The notes beneath the pieces were generated by a model that searched no databases, was not told the origin of the DNA, and saw only the letters and a program-made list of their open reading frames with translations. From Litchfieldia alkalitelluris (lineage in GTDB: Bacteria > Bacillota > Bacilli > Bacillales > Bacillaceae_L), in assembly GCF_002019645.1 (NCBI RefSeq), contig NZ_KV917374.1:3608696-3672695 (forward strand): a DNA stretch of 64,000 nucleotides, written 5' to 3'. Below are positions 9,761 to 18,319 of the stretch, in pieces. The stretch's first letter is position 1. Each line of letters starts with the position of its first letter. A program made the position numbers and the translations under genes.

Positions 9761-12700
9761 CTACCTTTCATAATTGTGATAAAGTTCTTGGAAGATATAA
9801 TAGGATTGCTTCAACCTCTCGTGATATGTTGGCTCGTCCCAACTATCCCATTTATATTCAGCATACTGAGTAGAAGGTATATAACCCTCAATATGTTCTG
9901 GATAACTATGCACCATGTCCTCTTCTTTATCCGTAATAACAGCACCTATTTTAATACCACTTATCCAGTCACTGCTTTCTATTCCTTTACTAGACCAAAT
10001 ATCTCCCATAACTTCTCGTTGACTAGGATCTTTAACATTAATTAATCCCCAAGGTATCCTTAGTTCAATTATCTTAGATTCTTCATTAATACTAAAATCA
10101 GTAAGGGAGTTATACTCTTCATCTTTTGGATTTCCATTACCATGTAAGAGCTGTCCTGTTTCATAATACTCAAAGGGATTTCTTAATAAAGCCAGTCTAA
10201 TAGGGTGAAACACGCCGTTATTTTTTTGAGTTACATACGGTTGTGATTTCAACAAATTCATTTTGTAAGAATAGTCAAAGTAAAAGGTATCGTAGTAACT
10301 ATCAATGAGTACCTCCGAACGTTCTTTGCCATTCAGATTAATTATAAAATCTATACCTTTTGTATTAAATTTTGGAATCCCAGGGATTTTTGTTTGACCT
10401 TGAGATTCGATGGTATCAAGCAAAATTGTACTCTTATAATAATCACTATCAAATTCTTGTTCATATTGTAATAAGAAGTACAAATATCTTGCATCATGTG
10501 TCACGCTTAAATTATTTAATAAGTTATCGCCACTATAAGTCGGATAAATATCTTGCCAATCTTCAAGTTGGCCATCTACTTTAATCATTGATTCATAGCT
10601 ATCTGATGGATCAAAGCTTAACAATCCAAACTGCTGTTCATTTGTTTGCGCATTCGACCAATATGCCCTTCTATTTGGATTGTCATAATCCATTGTATTC
10701 CAGGTTCGCTTAAACCACTCATCTTGCCATGTGAAAACTATGCCACCAGCCATATGTTCATCGACAATACTTTTAAATAATTTCGAATTTATTGTGCCTT
10801 GTTCTTCTTCGGAAAGTTCACCTTGGTCCATTCCATGAACATTTTTATGTGTTAATCCTCTGGAAGCTGGTACACCAAATTCTGCAATTAAGACTGGCAT
10901 TTCATGAACGTCTCGTAAGTGGTTTAAATATCCTGCGTAATTATTGTTTTCTCCTTCATGATCTTGATAATTAATATATTGATCTTCTGTATTCAGAAAA
11001 TCTGGATAATATGGGTATACATGATACGATGCAAATAGGTCAGATTTAAATGAATCCGTTTTGATAATGACATTGGGGTTAACCCCTACTTTATCTTCGT
11101 TTTGATCTTTTTCAGAAGGATGTTCAATCAAGTCAGTTGTTGGCCAGTTTGTAAAACTCATTGGCCTTTGGGTATTATAATTTATTGTCTCATAAGCAAT
11201 CGTTTCGTCCATTAAATTCGCCAACCATTTTTCAAAGGCCGATGCATTTTTTGTTTGAATATACTTTCCAGTGTACTCAGAAGCATCTTGATGCTTTAGA
11301 TTTGTGGAGTTTACCGTCTCAGGGGCCCACTCAATACCAAGAATCCAGCCTAACACATAGTTAGAAACATCCCTCGTATAAGTACCGCTAGAATGACCAG
11401 CTTTTTTAGGAATCGTAATATTACCATGAATTACATCAACTGCCATATTAATTTCTTGCTTAAATTCTTCCGTCAAAGCTTTATTAAAGGTATCCCCAGA
11501 ACTTACTAATTCCTCTTCGTTTATCCATACTCCATGGAATAAATAAATTGGCTCCTTTGCCGTTTGGTTATAGTCATATAATGCTTCATAGAAGGCCGGT
11601 GGATGAATTGTATATATTCGAATAGCATTGGCATTCATTTCACCGATTTGCTTAAACCATCTTGCATATTCACTCTTTGTTATGGAAGCTTCTCCTGGCC
11701 ATGCCCCGGGTTTTGCCATCCCCATATTCACACCTTTTACTAAAAAGTCCTCCCACTCTTTATTCCGATAGATTTGTAGATAGTCCTGGCTAGCTTGCCC
11801 TACAACTTTTATTCGATCTTCCACGAACATTTCTTCTTTGCTAACTTCTTGAGTCGACTGAGGTTGTAGATTTTGCATTATTTTTGACATCATCGGCACA
11901 TAAGCCTTCCAATAAAATGCCATCGTATTGTTAGGTGTATTTGGCGTAAACCACTTTTTCCAAGTAGTAAAACCAGTTGTTTGATACAGGCCTGGTAATT
12001 CGGCCTGATCAGCATAGTCACCCGCAAAATAAAAGGATTGATATCGGTCATTCTTGTGATGAATTACGGCTGGGAACTGATCAGGGATTCCGTTTTCGTT
12101 CAGCTTTTTTATCGCTTGTTCATCAACGCCTAGAGAATAAGTTGCTAAAACCTCATCTGAGTTTATTGGTTCAATAATATCAAACCAATAATTATATTCA
12201 ACATTCATTCCTTCTTGAAAATATGCTTGACCTTCGTTCGTAAGGGTGAATTTTGCCCCTTTACCATTTGTATCATTCTTATCCAGAATAACAACTTTGT
12301 CCTGTTCATCAACAAATACATAACCAGAGCCGGAAAAATCATAATTATTATTTGTTTGTTTCTCATAATTTTCTCTCACCCAAATTGGAACCTCACTAGA
12401 AGATAAATCAATAAAGAACCTGCCAATCCACCCAGTCCAATTAATGTTTAAAACTTGATAGAATTCTTGTTTTACTGAATCAGGTGTTGGACTAGCAAAT
12501 GTGTTGAATTCCGCTATAAGCGTTGTGCGATTCTTAATAACAGAGTGTTTAATTTTCGAGACGTCTTCTGAAGTCATACCACCATAAATTTGAGAGGAGC
12601 GTTCACCGATTTGATTTTCACCAAAAAACTCTTCTTCATACACTCCATAACCGTCAGCAATATAGATTAGTTGGTATTCACCTAAATTCTCAGGAATCTC

Positions 12701-12988
12701 CCTAACTTTATATTCCTTATTACTTAGAGGAACAAATCCAACATAATCCTCTCTCATATCATAATGCGTTCCATCTGACTGAATATATTTCTGTTGATTG
12801 AGCAACCACATTAACCCTTTGTGTTCTCGATAGCTTTCATCTGGTACTGTTTTATCAATAATTAATATATCTACTATTTTCTCAGACTTAATCTGCCAAA
12901 TCCAAAGCGGCGACGATATGATTAGGATTAGAATGATTATTTCTACTATAAAATAACTAGTTTTTGTGTTTATTTTACGCATTGTCAT
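9761..12988 (-). CDS. Membrane-anchored glycosidase-like protein with C-terminal DOMON/CBM9-like domain
   Basis: 1075 residues from an ATG at 12988 that sits eight bases after AAAGG and overlaps the synthase gene by 14 bases. One membrane helix (~13-32) anchors an extracellular protein. Residues ~40-400 are an unassigned mixed region. ~405-840 look like a TIM-barrel glycoside hydrolase (GVNMGMAKPGAWPGE, ANAIRIYTIHPP), with candidate catalytic glutamates in GIEWAPE and LIAEFGVP. ~865-1010 (KVDGQLEDWQDIYP) resemble a DOMON/CBM9-like sugar-binding domain. Next to a GT2 synthase it probably trims or remodels the exported glycan, as BcsZ, PelA or PgaB do. The GH family number is not assigned. Confidence 0.75.
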   Translation of the reverse strand: MTMRKINTKTSYFIVEIIILILIISSPLWIWQIKSEKIVDILIIDKTVPDESYREHKGLMWLLNQQKYIQSDGTHYDMREDYVGFVPLSNKEYKVREIPENLGEYQLIYIADGYGVYEEEFFGENQIGERSSQIYGGMTSEDVSKIKHSVIKNRTTLIAEFNTFASPTPDSVKQEFYQVLNINWTGWIGRFFIDLSSSEVPIWVRENYEKQTNNNYDFSGSGYVFVDEQDKVVILDKNDTNGKGAKFTLTNEGQAYFQEGMNVEYNYWFDIIEPINSDEVLATYSLGVDEQAIKKLNENGIPDQFPAVIHHKNDRYQSFYFAGDYADQAELPGLYQTTGFTTWKKWFTPNTPNNTMAFYWKAYVPMMSKIMQNLQPQSTQEVSKEEMFVEDRIKVVGQASQDYLQIYRNKEWEDFLVKGVNMGMAKPGAWPGEASITKSEYARWFKQIGEMNANAIRIYTIHPPAFYEALYDYNQTAKEPIYLFHGVWINEEELVSSGDTFNKALTEEFKQEINMAVDVIHGNITIPKKAGHSSGTYTRDVSNYVLGWILGIEWAPETVNSTNLKHQDASEYTGKYIQTKNASAFEKWLANLMDETIAYETINYNTQRPMSFTNWPTTDLIEHPSEKDQNEDKVGVNPNVIIKTDSFKSDLFASYHVYPYYPDFLNTEDQYINYQDHEGENNNYAGYLNHLRDVHEMPVLIAEFGVPASRGLTHKNVHGMDQGELSEEEQGTINSKLFKSIVDEHMAGGIVFTWQDEWFKRTWNTMDYDNPNRRAYWSNAQTNEQQFGLLSFDPSDSYESMIKVDGQLEDWQDIYPTYSGDNLLNNLSVTHDARYLYFLLQYEQEFDSDYYKSTILLDTIESQGQTKIPGIPKFNTKGIDFIINLNGKERSEVLIDSYYDTFYFDYSYKMNLLKSQPYVTQKNNGVFHPIRLALLRNPFEYYETGQLLHGNGNPKDEEYNSLTDFSINEESKIIELRIPWGLINVKDPSQREVMGDIWSSKGIESSDWISGIKIGAVITDKEEDMVHSYPEHIEGYIPSTQYAEYKWDSWDEPTYHERLKQSYYIFQELYHNYER

Positions 12989-14399
12989 TTGATACACCTT
13001 TTCTCGTCATTTCTCCCCATCCTTTTTTTCGGATGACTAAATGAAAGATTCCCTCACATCTCCATAATACAGTTAGTGGCCTGTACCAGATACTCTCTGT
13101 TAAAGAGAATAGAAACAGTCTTACAACATCCATTACACGAGGGAACTTTCGTAAACTCCATTCTTCAAGTACAACAGAGGCCATTGAATATATTGAACCA
13201 TACAAAACTGCCATTAAAAAGAATAATATAGCGTACTCTAAATATATCCCGCCAATGAATAAAGAGATGATCATGATGATAAAGCCAATAAGCTCTACAA
13301 CCGGGCCAAGGAACTCGATAAAAACAAAATACGGCATGGATATAAAGCCTATCGATCCATACTTTGGATTGAAAAATAGTTTACGATGAGTCCAAAGACT
13401 TTCAAATAATCCTCGATGCCATCTACTTCTTTGTCTTCTCAGAATATTTAATGATTCAGGGGCTTCCGTCCAACATACTGGGTCAGGAACATATACAATT
13501 TTTTTATCCAAATCACGTTCTTTAATCATTCGGTGTAATCTAACGACTAATTCCATGTCTTCACCAACTGTATGTGCATAACCACCGGCTTGAATAACCC
13601 AATGTTTTGAGAATACTCCAAAAGCTCCCGATACAATCAACAGTAAGTTATGCCTGCTAAGTCCAACCCTTCCCATCAAGAATGCACGTAGGTATTCTAT
13701 AACCTGCATAACTACAAGGGGTTTTTTAGAAAGCTTAATATTTACAATTTCACCACTTTCAATATCACACCCGTTTGCAATTCGAATACTCCCACCAGAT
13801 GCAATGATATTGTCATCCGATTCAATGATGGGTTTCATAACCTTTAAAAATGCATCTCTTTCTAAAATAGAATCTCCATCCATAGAACAAAAGTAAGGAT
13901 ATTGTGATATATTTATTCCAGCATTTAATGCATCAGCTTTTCCACCATTCATCTTATCTACAACAAATAGATTAGCGTAAAGGCTCGATTGATAATTCCC
14001 TTTAATATTCTTCGTTTCAAGTTGCTTACGCACTACCTTATTCATTTTAACTAATTTGAAGTTGTTGATTAATTTATCAAGAGTATCATCTGTAGAACCA
14101 TCGTTAATGATAATGACTTCATATTCAGGATATTCAATACCCAATAACGATCTAACACTTCCAACGATTCCAATTGATTCATTATATGCAGGAACTAATA
14201 TCGAAACGGGTTTTGTATAACTTAAATTTAAAAGTTCGTCATATGGTTCAATATCATCTAATTGATATTCTTTTCTTAAGTGGATTAAAGAAACGATTAA
14301 CATAGCAGAATAAAAGATAATGACAAAAGCCATATAAACTAAAATAAAGATTCCTACAATACTCAATAAATTAAGCCAAAGATTATAAGCGATTGTCAT
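12975..14399 (-). CDS. Processive family 2 glycosyltransferase, polysaccharide synthase
   Basis: 474 residues from the ATG at 14399, which follows AAAGG by eight bases and the upstream stop codon by one; a longer frame lacks a ribosome site. One or two N-terminal helices (~8-40) precede a GT-A catalytic domain with VPAYNES, INDGSTDD, the DxD in SMDGDS, the GED base motif and the processive signature QRSRW. Three to four helices follow (~330-440). This is the architecture of cellulose, hyaluronan and poly-N-acetylglucosamine synthases, so it probably polymerises and extrudes a beta-linked glycan. The sugar cannot be read from sequence. No PilZ domain is visible, so any c-di-GMP control would need another protein. 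Confidence 0.87.
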   Translation of the reverse strand: MTIAYNLWLNLLSIVGIFILVYMAFVIIFYSAMLIVSLIHLRKEYQLDDIEPYDELLNLSYTKPVSILVPAYNESIGIVGSVRSLLGIEYPEYEVIIINDGSTDDTLDKLINNFKLVKMNKVVRKQLETKNIKGNYQSSLYANLFVVDKMNGGKADALNAGINISQYPYFCSMDGDSILERDAFLKVMKPIIESDDNIIASGGSIRIANGCDIESGEIVNIKLSKKPLVVMQVIEYLRAFLMGRVGLSRHNLLLIVSGAFGVFSKHWVIQAGGYAHTVGEDMELVVRLHRMIKERDLDKKIVYVPDPVCWTEAPESLNILRRQRSRWHRGLFESLWTHRKLFFNPKYGSIGFISMPYFVFIEFLGPVVELIGFIIMIISLFIGGIYLEYAILFFLMAVLYGSIYSMASVVLEEWSLRKFPRVMDVVRLFLFSLTESIWYRPLTVLWRCEGIFHLVIRKKGWGEMTRKGVSNDNA

Positions 14400-14400
14400 A

Positions 14401-15438
14401 TTATCTACCTTTCTCAAGCCACTCAATAGCCATATCTTTGCTATACTCATCCCCGCTTGTTTCTGCTATCTCTTTCAAAACCGATATTCCCTTTGGTAGC
14501 CTTAAAATAGATTGAGCTGCCTGTGATCGTACCAGAAAATGATGATCCGTCACAAGCTGTTTCAAAATCTCAACCATTCTAACTCCCTGTAAACCTCCAC
14601 ATACCTTAGCTGCCATCATTCGTTCCTGCCACAATTCAGACATGGCGTGATTGAATATTAAATCATCTGGAATTTGAACACCTATTTCCGCAATAGCTTT
14701 TAGTGCTCGAATCCTTACCTCAACATTGTCACTTTTTAAAAGTTTTAGTAGCTCGTGTTTATAGTGATAAAGATTTTTTACTGCTATTAAATCAATAAGT
14801 GGTAATTGTAGGGGGAGCGGTAACTCTTCATATTGTTCTATCAATAATGCAAAATGCTTATCATTCATTCGATTAAAAATAGATCTAATCGCAAACTCGG
14901 ACAATTCATATTTGGGATGTTTTATATGTCCTAATAGACCATCATATTCAAAAAATGCCATCAATTTAAGAATTTGAGTTTCTTCTGAGATTGAAATTCT
15001 ATCTGATTTGTAAAGATTTAATACATCTGGAAATAAACTATCAATATGAAAATCCTCTATCATATATAAAGTATTCATACGAAGGCTCCACCTTCGATGA
15101 CGGAGATTTTTCTTGTAGACAACATAAAAATACTTATTAGCAAAAGTACTGATTTTATCAATCGATTGATCACCTTCTAGCACCTTAGCATAACCAGCGA
15201 GTAATTCCTCTAACGCTCGGAATTTCACCTTACTATCTGGAATCAATTTTCTTGATTCAACATCATTGGAAATGTATAAAAACAGCATTTTTCTAGTTTC
15301 TTCTTTATAATTATCAACTTGTCTTCTGATAGCATTATTTATTGATTTTTGAATAATTAAATATAAAAATAATATACTTAAAATTGATACAAAAGACAGT
15401 ATTAGTATCAGCAAAAAGTTAATTTCAGGCTTGAGCAT
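14401..15438 (-). CDS. Membrane-anchored HEAT-repeat protein
   Basis: 345 residues. One N-terminal membrane helix (~8-28) is followed by a coiled, basic linker and then alpha-helical HEAT-like repeats, clearest at ~225-345 (VEVRIRALKAIAEIG, FLVRSQAAQSILRL). HEAT arrays are protein-binding scaffolds. The tail is cytoplasmic if the basic side faces in. It starts one base after the stop of the GGDEF gene and ends one base before the synthase gene, so it is tightly coupled to both. I infer an assembly or regulatory partner of the synthase, perhaps linking it to the GGDEF protein. No enzyme motif is seen. Confidence 0.72.
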   Translation of the reverse strand: MLKPEINFLLILILSFVSILSILFLYLIIQKSINNAIRRQVDNYKEETRKMLFLYISNDVESRKLIPDSKVKFRALEELLAGYAKVLEGDQSIDKISTFANKYFYVVYKKNLRHRRWSLRMNTLYMIEDFHIDSLFPDVLNLYKSDRISISEETQILKLMAFFEYDGLLGHIKHPKYELSEFAIRSIFNRMNDKHFALLIEQYEELPLPLQLPLIDLIAVKNLYHYKHELLKLLKSDNVEVRIRALKAIAEIGVQIPDDLIFNHAMSELWQERMMAAKVCGGLQGVRMVEILKQLVTDHHFLVRSQAAQSILRLPKGISVLKEIAETSGDEYSKDMAIEWLEKGR

Positions 15439-15439
15439 C

Positions 15440-17056
15440 CTACCTCACCCTTTTTAACAAGTGACGTATACGGCTTTCAAGTTCAAGTAGCTTAAAAGGT
15501 TTTGTAATATAATCATCTGCACCAAGCTTAAGCGCTCGTGAAATATCACGTTCACTTCTTCTTGAAGTTAGCATGATCACTGTATACTTATTCGATTGAT
15601 CAGATGACCTTAATCTTTGTAAAACCTCTAGCCCATCCATTTTGGGCATAATCCCATCTAATATTATTAAATAATTCCCTTCTTTCCCGCGGTGCCATTC
15701 ATCAGAAAAGAAAGCTTGCCCATCTTTAAAAGATTGAATATCAAAATCAAAGGCTGAATCTTGGCCCACCTTGTCAAGTAAATCCATAAGAACTGAACGA
15801 ATGATTGGGTCATCATCAATTACCGCTACATTTAAACTTTTCCGACCTACATGAGAAGTCATCTGGTTCACCAACTTAATTTGGTTCCTTCCTGCGTCTT
15901 TCGCTTCATATAAGGCACTATCAGCCAATTCAATCCAATTCGTTAAAGACTCTCCGGCTTTATTAACATCAACCATACCACCAGAAAAAGTACAATAAAA
16001 CGGTTCAGTATCAAAAGTAAATTGATGAGTGGAGAAGCTTCTTAGTAATAGCTCTAGAACAGGATAGGCATCTGTACTTGTCATACCAGAAAACATGATA
16101 ATAAACTCTTCACCACCAAAGCGAATGACAACATCATTTTTTCTCGTCCGTTCAGTCATATAGGAAGCAAAGCTCTTTAACACTTCATCACCAACTACAT
16201 GTCCAAACTTATCATTTATTTTTTTGAAATAATCCAGATCAAGCACCGCTATACAAAATGGTTCCTTTCGACGATTTAAGTCATTATCTAATGAAGCAAA
16301 AGCTCTTTTTAGGTATTTTCTATTATAAACTCCAGTTAATTCATCGATTAATAAGGAATTGTCAATTAGTTCTTTACGCTTTAAATGTCTTCTTATTCTA
16401 ACTACCAACTCTTCTAAATCAAAAGGAGTTAAAATGAATTCATCCGCTCCCATTTCATAGCACTTCATTCTCATTTCTTTGTCATCATTACTTGACAAAA
16501 TAATAGTTGGTACAAATTGATGGCTAACTTTTTGTTGCAATGATGAAAATACCCCATACCCATCATTGTCATTATTATGAATTCCAATAATGACACAATC
16601 AGGCTGATAATCATAATAGGAAAGAACAGCTTTTATAGGATCAGCAATAACAATGACATACCAACCTTGTTTTTGAAGCTCTTCCTTTAGATACATTAAC
16701 ATTGTTGTTACTTTATCAATGATTAATATAGTCTGTTCATCACCTGTTTTTCGTTCTGAATGCCGAGTTGAAACTTCCTCCTTTGGAATACTGGTGATAT
16801 TGAAATAAGAGATTAGAGAAAATAACAACTCCTGAATATCAATCGGAGTCCAGCTTTCCTTTCCTCTTTCTACAATTTCATTCATTAACTTTCTACTAAC
16901 ATGTCCCACATTATCCAAACCAATAGTAGGAGCTGTACCTGCCATAGAGTGTAGAAAACGATAAAGTTCATCTTTTTTGATTTCGTTGGGACTTTTAAGC
17001 CAACCATCCATAACTTTTTTATTGTTTAATATAAATTTATCTATATACTTATTCAT
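15440..17056 (-). CDS. Hpt-REC-GGDEF-REC diguanylate cyclase
   Basis: 538 residues, soluble. The order is unusual: Hpt ~1-95 (phospho-accepting His36 in FLHSMAG), receiver ~107-225, GGDEF ~235-395, receiver ~405-535. The first receiver looks degenerate: IIDKV replaces the acidic pair and IIGIHN replaces the phospho-Asp strand. The second is intact (LIILDGIMP, LTSRR, TKPF). The cyclase site RFGGEEF is intact and preceded by an RxxD inhibitory site (RKND). It should make c-di-GMP when the terminal receiver, fed by the operon kinase or via Hpt, is phosphorylated. First gene of the operon. Confidence 0.87.
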   Translation of the reverse strand: MNKYIDKFILNNKKVMDGWLKSPNEIKKDELYRFLHSMAGTAPTIGLDNVGHVSRKLMNEIVERGKESWTPIDIQELLFSLISYFNITSIPKEEVSTRHSERKTGDEQTILIIDKVTTMLMYLKEELQKQGWYVIVIADPIKAVLSYYDYQPDCVIIGIHNNDNDGYGVFSSLQQKVSHQFVPTIILSSNDDKEMRMKCYEMGADEFILTPFDLEELVVRIRRHLKRKELIDNSLLIDELTGVYNRKYLKRAFASLDNDLNRRKEPFCIAVLDLDYFKKINDKFGHVVGDEVLKSFASYMTERTRKNDVVIRFGGEEFIIMFSGMTSTDAYPVLELLLRSFSTHQFTFDTEPFYCTFSGGMVDVNKAGESLTNWIELADSALYEAKDAGRNQIKLVNQMTSHVGRKSLNVAVIDDDPIIRSVLMDLLDKVGQDSAFDFDIQSFKDGQAFFSDEWHRGKEGNYLIILDGIMPKMDGLEVLQRLRSSDQSNKYTVIMLTSRRSERDISRALKLGADDYITKPFKLLELESRIRHLLKRVR

Positions 17057-17242
17057 TTAGACACCACTCTCGATAAAAACATTTCTCTTATGACCAATTA
17101 TACAATAATTCGACAAATTCCGTGCTACTTATGTACTATTTATAATCTATTATTGTGGCTAAGAATACTACAAAGATCAGGATGAAAAGTAACCCTGATC
17201 GCAGAATGATTTTTAGCTTCTCTTTAATTCTTTAAAACACTG

Positions 17243-17719
17243 TCAATATAGGTAGTTCAAGATAGGTTTATCAGCAAGGTTCGTATTAATTGGACAATCT
17301 GGAGCATGTCTTCCGTACAGGATCATGGTAAATCCCAGGATGATAGCCTGCTGGGAAAAGTGACGCTACCCACCCCATAATCCATGCCTCATCAATTTCA
17401 GAAATTCCTTCTAAATTAGCAAAAAGAGCCGTATTATTTGGAATACCCAATCTCCTTGCATTAAATACCGTATTCCTTCCTTTAAGTTGACCATTATCAT
17501 ATCCGATCGCTTCATGAAACACATTATATATTGGTAATATTTTCACTCTTTTCCATGAAGAAAAGAAATTTCTTCCCTTGTTAACCCATCAGAAACGTTT
17601 GGTACACCTTTTAAATACCTTCCCCAATATTTTGGTGTTCCATAATTTGTTTTTACACAAGAAAAAAGATTCTCCGTAACGGCTGCTGCAGAGTCTACTC
17701 CCCATACATATCTTGGCAT
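17243..17719 (-). pseudogene. Decayed DUF1906 (glycoside-hydrolase-like) gene
   Basis: The ATG at 17719 opens MPRYVWGVDSAAAV and runs through GLTREEISFLHGKE to a stop. The next frame continues the same family (VKILPIYNVFHEAIGY, ARRLGIP, FANLEG, GYHPGIYHDPV), and a third fragment in yet another frame (YGRHAPDCPINTNLADKP) ends at 17243. One base appears lost in an A-run near 17549, and roughly 60 codons seem missing near 17320. This is what a Bacillus DUF1906 protein would leave after a frameshift and an internal deletion. Family assignment is from remembered motifs. Confidence 0.7.
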
Positions 17720-17885
17720 GACATCTCATCTCCTCTAACAAACATGTTTCATATATATGTCAAGAGTGATTGTCTACATTTATTTTTTTATCTGTTCAGC
17801 AAGTAATTTGAAGAATAATGTGGCCATTACTTTAAATACTAACAGTACGATGAAATTAGAAACTTATAATTTATGGAGGAAATTT

Positions 17886-18284
17886 ATGAAACGAATGTAT
17901 TGTTGTTTAATATGTATGATGTTGTTAACTTCCTGCGGATTATCAAGGTATGAAGCTAAACCTTTAGGACAAGGAGATTTAAATGAAGGGTTAGGGGATA
18001 CTGCGGAGGATGGATATCAAAGTGATGAAGAAATCTTAGTAGAATCCCGAATGGCAAAATTAAATATAGGGGAAAAAGACATTTATAGTCGAGTGGAAGC
18101 AGAAGAGTTGGTTAGAAAACATCTCAACTTAAAAAATGACAGCAACACAGTTGTACTTTATAATCGTGAAAAAAAAGATCAGTACCTCATTCATGTGTTC
18201 GAAATAAATAATAATAAAACAGGTGGTATTGATGATTGGTACTTAGTCAATCCCAACACAGGGAAAATTAAGAAAGATGAGTAA
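17886..18284 (+). CDS. Small lipoprotein of unknown function
   Basis: 132 residues from the ATG at 17886, which has a clear TGGAGGAAA site; the open frame upstream has none. The signal peptide ends in the lipobox LLTSC, so Cys17 or so is lipidated and the protein is held on the outer face of the membrane. The mature part begins with an acidic, low-complexity linker. A ~70-residue domain follows (VEAEELVRKHLNLK, YLIHVFEINN, WYLVNPNTGKI), looking like a small PepSY-like or DUF4309-like fold, though that is a guess. An intrinsic terminator follows at once. Confidence 0.75.
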   Translation: MKRMYCCLICMMLLTSCGLSRYEAKPLGQGDLNEGLGDTAEDGYQSDEEILVESRMAKLNIGEKDIYSRVEAEELVRKHLNLKNDSNTVVLYNREKKDQYLIHVFEINNNKTGGIDDWYLVNPNTGKIKKDE

Positions 18285-18288
18285 AATA

Positions 18289-18319
18289 AAAAAGTGCCTA
18301 CTAAGGCACTTTTTTTTTA
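18289..18319 (+). terminator. Terminator of the lipoprotein gene
   Basis: AGTGCCT and AAGGCACT form the stem, followed by TTTTTTTTT. It overlaps the last codons of the converging kinase gene and may serve both strands. Confidence 0.85.
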
